A DNA stretch of 64,000 nucleotides from Synchiropus splendidus (taxonomy: Eukaryota; Chordata; Actinopteri; Syngnathiformes; Callionymidae): assembly GCF_027744825.2 (NCBI RefSeq), contig NC_071342.1, positions 23,838,001 through 23,902,000 on the forward strand. The letters are read 5' to 3'. Under the pieces are notes generated by a model, which was given only the letters and a program-made list of their open reading frames with translations, was not told the DNA's origin and searched no databases. Shown piece by piece: positions 1-64,000 of the stretch (its first letter is position 1; each line of letters opens with the position of its first letter). The position numbers were made by a program, and so were the translations under genes.

Positions 1-463
1 CTTTTTATAAAGTGTTCCAGTGGCTTTGTGGCGGAACACGGAGATCCGCAGTGCCACAAGGATCTCCACATCATAAACCTCCTCGGTCCCACCGCTGGAC
101 CTGCTCCTAATAACCCACTTGTTTCCCACTTATCCTTCCAGGGCGACCAGAACATGATGTTGACATCCAGCGGAAGATTCATCCTCACCCAGCGACCAAA
201 ATCATGGGTGTGATTCACGGCTGCAGAGATTTCACTCTCGCTTAAATGGAAATCTCTCTCTGATCTTGAAGAGCAGCTGCATCAGCGACTGGATGTGCAA
301 CCTTTTCATTGTTATCTCTGTGTCCACGATCAAGCTGTGTGTCTGGGAGGTCTGGCAGTGATGCTGTACATATAAACATTAGAGGGAATCAGAGCAAAGA
401 AAGCCCGACGAAGGACCTCCAGGACGGGATAGGTGCTGAGGAACTACCCTGCCCTGCAGAAAT
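1..463 (+). other. ehbp1: upstream / 5'UTR sequence of ehbp1
   Basis: No coding frame is supported here. Part of it must be 5' untranslated sequence or the upstream intron. Two sites look like acceptors that could open the first coding exon: a pyrimidine-rich tract ending in AG at 140-141, and ctgccctgcag ending at 459, only four bases before the start codon. Upstream ATGs lie after 150, so the first choice would put short upstream ORFs in the leader. The sequence alone does not decide between them. I see no promoter or CpG-rich stretch, so the transcription start is probably left of the window. Confidence 0.5.
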
Positions 464-59192
<58,729 letters not shown>

Positions 59193-59981
59193 GTAAGTGT
59201 GCTTGTCTCCGTGTGTTGATTTCGTCGTGGAAATGCATGTTTTGTGACTTGGCTGGTCGAGCAGCAGTGGACACACCAGCAGTGGGTCTGCTGTGTTTAT
59301 GTAGGATGTAATTGTACTTCACTTCAAGTGTAATTACATGTTGCTGAACAGGAGTGCCAAATCTCTGATTCCAAGATTCGTATTTCTCAGTGCACTCTGG
59401 GACTTGTTGTGTGAGCTGGTTCTTTTGACACTGAAGTTTGATCTGTGGATCATGGAGATGGCAGTTTTGAAGGCAGTCACTTTGATTCATATCTACTTGC
59501 ATCAGAGAGATGTTTAGGAAATGCGGGACGTGACCAGTCCACAGGAGTCAAGCGTTTCTGATTGACCATTAATCAGTATCAAGGTGATATTGCAGTGTTG
59601 AACGTGTACATGAAGCTTGTCATTCTAATGTTGTGAAAGAGAAATGACTGTAGATCTATATGAACTGCATTCAGAAGTGTGAAACGTTTTTTAATGGTTA
59701 ATGGTTTAATGCTCCTCCACGTGTATTTTCTTTGACCAAGTTAAATTGACGTTGAACATGCATTTAATGATCTAACCCGACTTCATAAAGTGGGCCTCTG
59801 GCTTTTCTATCTTGGTAATTTAAGTTGAATTAAGTGGATCCCGGCCCTTTGACCTCAGATATCTGATAAAATTAATCACTTTTGTCTCATCAGTTGGCAG
59901 ACGGTGGGCCCAAAATGCTTCCTTGCCGGGGCTGGTTTTGTAGACTGCTGAATCACCTGGTCAGGAATCACAACATCAAAG

Positions 59982-60007
59982 TTTTTTTTTCTTTTTTTTT
60001 TTTTTTT
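59982..60007. repeat. poly-T tract with one interruption
   Basis: Nine T, one C and then sixteen T. Possibly the reverse of a retroposon poly-A tail, but no element body is recognised next to it. Confidence 0.85.
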
Positions 60008-61327
60008 ATTCAACTGACTTGTATAATCTCATTTGTAACCCTGAAGTACAGCAACAATCTGACCATCTGTTCATAAATTAAAATGTTTAGGTTTCCTGAG
60101 CTTCCTCAGCGCAGACACTGACTGAGTTACAATCCTTCGACAAGCCAGATTTTATCAGACAGGTGAAATAATTTATTGATGCCAGATGTCGAGCAATCAG
60201 AGAAGTCAGAATCCTGGACAGGAAGTCGTGCTCGCTTCTGCATTACTAGAGTTGCACTTGTTGGACTGAATCAGTGTGATGTGAGTTTGTGTTGATGCTG
60301 CGTACTACGTGAGTCTATGGCCATGGGAATGAGATAATTATCACTTCAGCAAGTCGATTGCAAGTTCTTTGCATGGAGGTTTTGTTTTGTAAATATTCAA
60401 AATGAAATATTCATTTGTTTTATTGTCAGAATACTGATTCAAGTGACTCTGATGGAGAGGCTTCGGTTTGACTGGGGTTGCACATCTCTTCCTATATTTT
60501 TGGTTCACACTCACCATGCAAAAATCCCTGTCCAAAGTGTCTCGACGTCCATCGCTCGGCTCAGACACACCGTGTTGCCTGTGAGTCTGCACAAAGACCA
60601 CATCCTCCATTTTGGATTTCTCAAGGACTTCAACAGCTTCTACAGCAGGTCAAATTTGGATGGACTTCATTGCACTTGTTACAGTGGCTTATTTGGAGAT
60701 TTTGCTGGCCTCCTTTATAAATGTGCCCAGCTTGTCAATTGTCAACGTCGGCAAGGCAAACACCTGTCAGCCCAAGTACATTCACAGTGGAAAGGAAGTA
60801 GAAGTCGCTGTAGCGGAGAATACCAGACTAGAAAGGACACAGGTGAAATTGCCAGTTTTGAAACTCTCATGCTTCACTGAACATGATGCAGCTGAAGCCA
60901 AGGGGTGGAGGGGCACGGTGATGGACCAGCGGCTGCCAAGAGAGAGCACCAGGGTCCAGCCCTTCTGTCATTTCCAAGTGTTTCCTGCAGGAAGCAAACT
61001 GTGGAAAACACCTTGTGAGGATGAGGTTTTCCTGGTCAAATGAGTGAAATGCCCTAAATATCTAAAAGACAACAGCTGTTTTCTAGAAAGCTTTGCTGTT
61101 GGAGTCCTTTCAGAATGTCCTTGAAATGATGATTTTTAAACGTGGTGGTGTGAGTGGTCGCCCCACAGGAATATTTCAGCCCCATTTAAAGGAGTAATTG
61201 AGGCATGAGCTACGCGCTGGATAAAGCCCTCCCAGAAAGGATGCAAATTTAATGTCTTTTAAGTTGCACGTGAATTTAGATGATAGGAATTTCACTGTTC
61301 CAAATTGTGAGGCAAGATGGGTGACTT

Positions 61328-61328
<1 letters not shown>

Positions 61329-61359
<31 letters not shown>
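61329..61359. repeat. poly-T tract, 31 nt
   Basis: Thirty-one uninterrupted T followed by four A. Simple repeat; length in the assembly is uncertain. Confidence 0.95.
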
Positions 61360-61364
<5 letters not shown>

Positions 61365-61401
61365 ATATTCCCAAGGACAATTGGTTAACAACCCCTCAAA
61401 C

Positions 61402-61421
61402 GCACACACACACACACACAC
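61402..61421. repeat. short (AC)n tract
   Basis: About ten AC units in intron 15. Confidence 0.85.
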
Positions 61422-63649
61422 GACTCTCATGCATAAAGGAAGGAGGAACGCGGCAGATATTGAATTGTTGACACTTTTTTTAATAGAAATCATTGATCAA
61501 AGGAATACGACTGGCCTCGAGGCCAATGTGCTGATAATTGTTAGTGATTCAGATTAGATTACTTGATGTCTTGTTTTGATTAGCGTGAGTGTGTGTGTGT
61601 CCACGTTATCAGCTGGAGAGGCACAAGCCTTTTTCCCATTTAACCCTCCATCCCTCCAAGTAGGTGCTCGGCTGTTTAGCATGCATAAGGTATAATTTAA
61701 TTAAATTAAAGCGGGCTCCATTCTTCCAGGCAAGTGGCTAATGTGGGGCCAGCAGAATAATTTGGAGAGGGGCAACACTCTCTTTAAGGAGCGTCGCGAT
61801 CAAAGCACCGTTTCCATTATCAGGGAGAGCAACTTTGCATTTGTTTGCTGTTTCTCATTGATTTACTGTCTTTCAGCTTCACCACCATGTTTCGTACTTT
61901 TTTAAATCATTGTGAAATTGTCCTTTCAATGTTATTCACGCAGTTGTGACATAATTAGATGGAGAAAAAAAAATTCTAATTTAATGTCTAATTGAAATTA
62001 TTCAAATTAAATCAGAGGTTAAAATCTAATGTTCTGGCAATAATAACTACTGAGTGAGTACTGAATGTGTTTTCATAATTTTTCTACTAAAACAAACACT
62101 TTAGTGTCATGACTTTAAATGAAATGAAAATTACAGTATGTCATTGGGTCTGGTCAGTAAACAGCTGGAAATGCGTTACATTTTTCATGCAGCATTAGGT
62201 GGTGTTTCTATTGACACACAGGAAACAGGGAAAACCAATCGTCTTATTAAGTGTCATATTATATTGACTGACATGTAAAACAGATAAGTTATGGAAAATG
62301 TGGTGATGATATTGTGTGTATTTCAACATCTTAACTGGTCCAGTGGTAAAAATGAAACGATAAAATTGCAAATATGTTAGTTTTGTTGCATTAGAATAAT
62401 AATACATATAATATGATGTATGATATATGAGGACTGCGTTTGATGTTTTTCTAAAAAGGTTTGCTAAATGTCATTATTATTTTCCCTCACACTCGTAACA
62501 TGATGCGGTGACGTTTGATATAAATACGCACGTATGAATAAAGGAAATCAAACGAGACCAGATGGAACTTTTTCTCTCTCATGCTCTGCATCCGGGCGAC
62601 TGTGGACCATGAAGAGTGTCATGACCAGTCGGGGGGGGGGCTTGTCCCTCTCAGTGAACGTTAAAGACATTTGACGTTTCTCTATTTGGCAGAAGTGAAA
62701 GTTATTTGGTCAAACATGAGCAGGAGGCATGTGATAACTCCACAAAGAGAGAAGTATGTGTGTGTGGCAGGGGGACAGGGGGGTCTTCTCTGATGTCTTG
62801 ATCAGCTCTTGTGATTGAGCAATTGAGAGAGCAGCGGTATTTCTCCTGCTCGTTAACACGTACACACGGGCACACACAGACACACACTCATTTTGGACGA
62901 CGTCTTTGATCTCTACTCCAGCCAATTCAGCCACGACACATACCCACACACTCCAACACACACGGTCCAAAGGAACTCCCCGCCAAACTATTTAGTTTCA
63001 TTAGGGGCAGATTCTTCAAAAGGGCCGGAGAGGGAGAGCGTGCGGGGGGAGTGGGGGGGGAGAAGAAGCAGAAGAAAGGCATCAACCTAAAAATCATTCA
63101 TTCATTCTATCAACTATTACTTGTTAAAGGAAGGAGAAAAAGGCCTTCCTCAAGGAGAGAAAGTCCTCATTTGCGCCCTGAAAATATCGTGTGGTGTTGT
63201 GAATATGACTTGTAACTGCATTTAATGGTCAACGCCAGTTTTAAAAATCATGTGCTCTAACTTCAGTAATTAGAATATTTGCATTCTAGAGTTGCAGGAG
63301 ACTATTAAATGATAACAGGGTTGTGTTCGATGAGATACATTTTAAGTGTTTTTGAAGTAATCCAAGTGAGACAGCGTTGCTTAAATAACATCTATATTAA
63401 TGCAGCCCCGCTGCCTGTCCTTTAAAACAGGTTAGTCACAGCACTGGAATTTTACAGTTTCCCTGCACTTCAAATGTCATTGGAATTAAAATTGAACTCA
63501 TAAACTAATCAGGGGTTGAAATGTTTTAGCTTAAAAACACAAGGGGAGAAGAAAGTGACTTCAATAAAGAAGAGGAAAAGAGGTGAGGCAGAGACGGGCT
63601 GTGCAAAGGGAGAAAAACACTCCTCAGAGGAGGTGAGGAAGCCACGGCA

Positions 63650-63676
63650 GGGAGAGGAGGAGGAGGAGGAGGAGGG
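63650..63676. repeat. GGA-rich purine tract
   Basis: Repeated gga units inside a longer purine-rich stretch (63540-63680). It makes an open frame rich in Glu that is not a credible gene. Confidence 0.85.
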
Positions 63677-64000
63677 CGCTGGTCGGCAGAAATCAAACAA
63701 GACCCAATTACAGGAATCTCAACGAGTCAATGAGCAGAGGAATTCTTCTACCTTGAAAACGCCGAGTCGTTTGCGGGCTCTCTTCTCTGACGCGTGCACA
63801 AATATTTAAGAAAATGCAGACGGAAACGCGTGAAGGTGCCGAAAACTTCCACACAATCTGGTGTCACACATAAATGCACGCAAACACACGTAGACTTAGA
63901 ACCTGGTGAGAATCCTCATAATTAACCTGGCCAGGCCGCTGTGAAATTACTGTTTTCATCTGCTAATGGATGAAAAGAGCTCAAGTCAAGCGTCTGTATT

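Larger units (their letters stand above)
59193..64000 (+). other. ehbp1: ehbp1 intron 15, incomplete
   Basis: At least 4.8 kb of intron. I looked for the next expected exon, which encodes a DEERRRQLRERARQL-like repeat, and did not find it. It holds T-rich runs (59982-60007 and a T31 at 61329), an AC run at 61402, G10 at 62631 and a GGA run at 63650. There is an unusual pair of long overlapping frames at 60443-61043. The stretch 61590-61870 is complex and motif-rich, a candidate conserved non-coding element. Confidence 0.75.

Noticed and set aside
61329..61359. Poly-T tract as a terminator or retroposon tail
   Set aside because: No polymerase III gene or retroposon body next to it; treated as simple repeat.
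63516..63809. 97-codon Lys/Glu-rich + strand frame near the right edge, considered as the next ehbp1 exon
   Set aside because: Low-complexity purine tract; it does not match the expected ERRRQLRERARQL-type sequence and no acceptor was found.

Overview
This is animal nuclear DNA, almost certainly from a ray-finned (teleost) fish. It holds one split gene on the + strand: the 5' two-thirds of ehbp1 (EH domain-binding protein 1). I could place 15 coding exons between 464 and 59192. They have GT donors and AG acceptors and consistent phases, and they join into 2,646 nt (882 codons) with no stop. The protein reads in order: NT-C2 domain (about aa 8-158, exons 1-5); acidic linker with a coding GAT microsatellite (exons 6-7); a disordered stretch with five NPF motifs (exons 8-10); a calponin-homology domain (about aa 492-598, exons 11-13); a long disordered tail (exon 13); and the start of a basic helical segment (exon 15). 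The C-terminal bMERB region of the family is not in the window, so the gene runs past base 64000. The fish call rests on the TE remnants (hAT elements with 8-bp target duplications, pieces of a LINE of the kind common in teleosts, a tRNA-derived SINE-like head) and on a protein that is clearly vertebrate EHBP1 but diverged in its linkers.

Layout: 1-463 is upstream or 5'UTR sequence. Exon 1 (464-567) is followed by an 8.3-kb intron. Exons 2-4 (8880-10803) complete half of the C2 domain. Intron 4 is 15.1 kb and carries most of the repeats: a recent 158-bp duplicated block, a 543-bp hAT MITE, a 400-bp hAT-like element, a long (AC)n and a (GTGC)n. Exons 5-10 (25884-33229) are closely spaced. Intron 10 is 15.3 kb and holds LINE, SINE-like and hAT debris plus unusual hairpin-forming, homeodomain-motif-rich DNA. 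Exons 11-12 (48539-49826), intron 12 (7.1 kb) and exons 13-15 (56908-59192) follow. From 59193 to the end is intron 15, in which I see no further exon.

EHBP1 links EH-domain (EHD) proteins, through its NPF motifs, and phosphoinositide membranes, through its C2 domain, to actin, through its CH domain. In the full protein it also binds Rab8-family GTPases through the bMERB domain. No second protein-coding gene, tRNA, rRNA or CRISPR array could be supported. In mammals EHBP1 lies next to OTX1, so its large introns are plausible hosts for long-range enhancers of that neighbour. That is inference here. The most interesting items are the intra-intronic templated duplication with 35-bp flanking repeats, the coding Asp-repeat exon with two in-phase donors, a possible unannotated in-phase exon in intron 7, and a homeodomain-site-bearing hairpin in intron 10.
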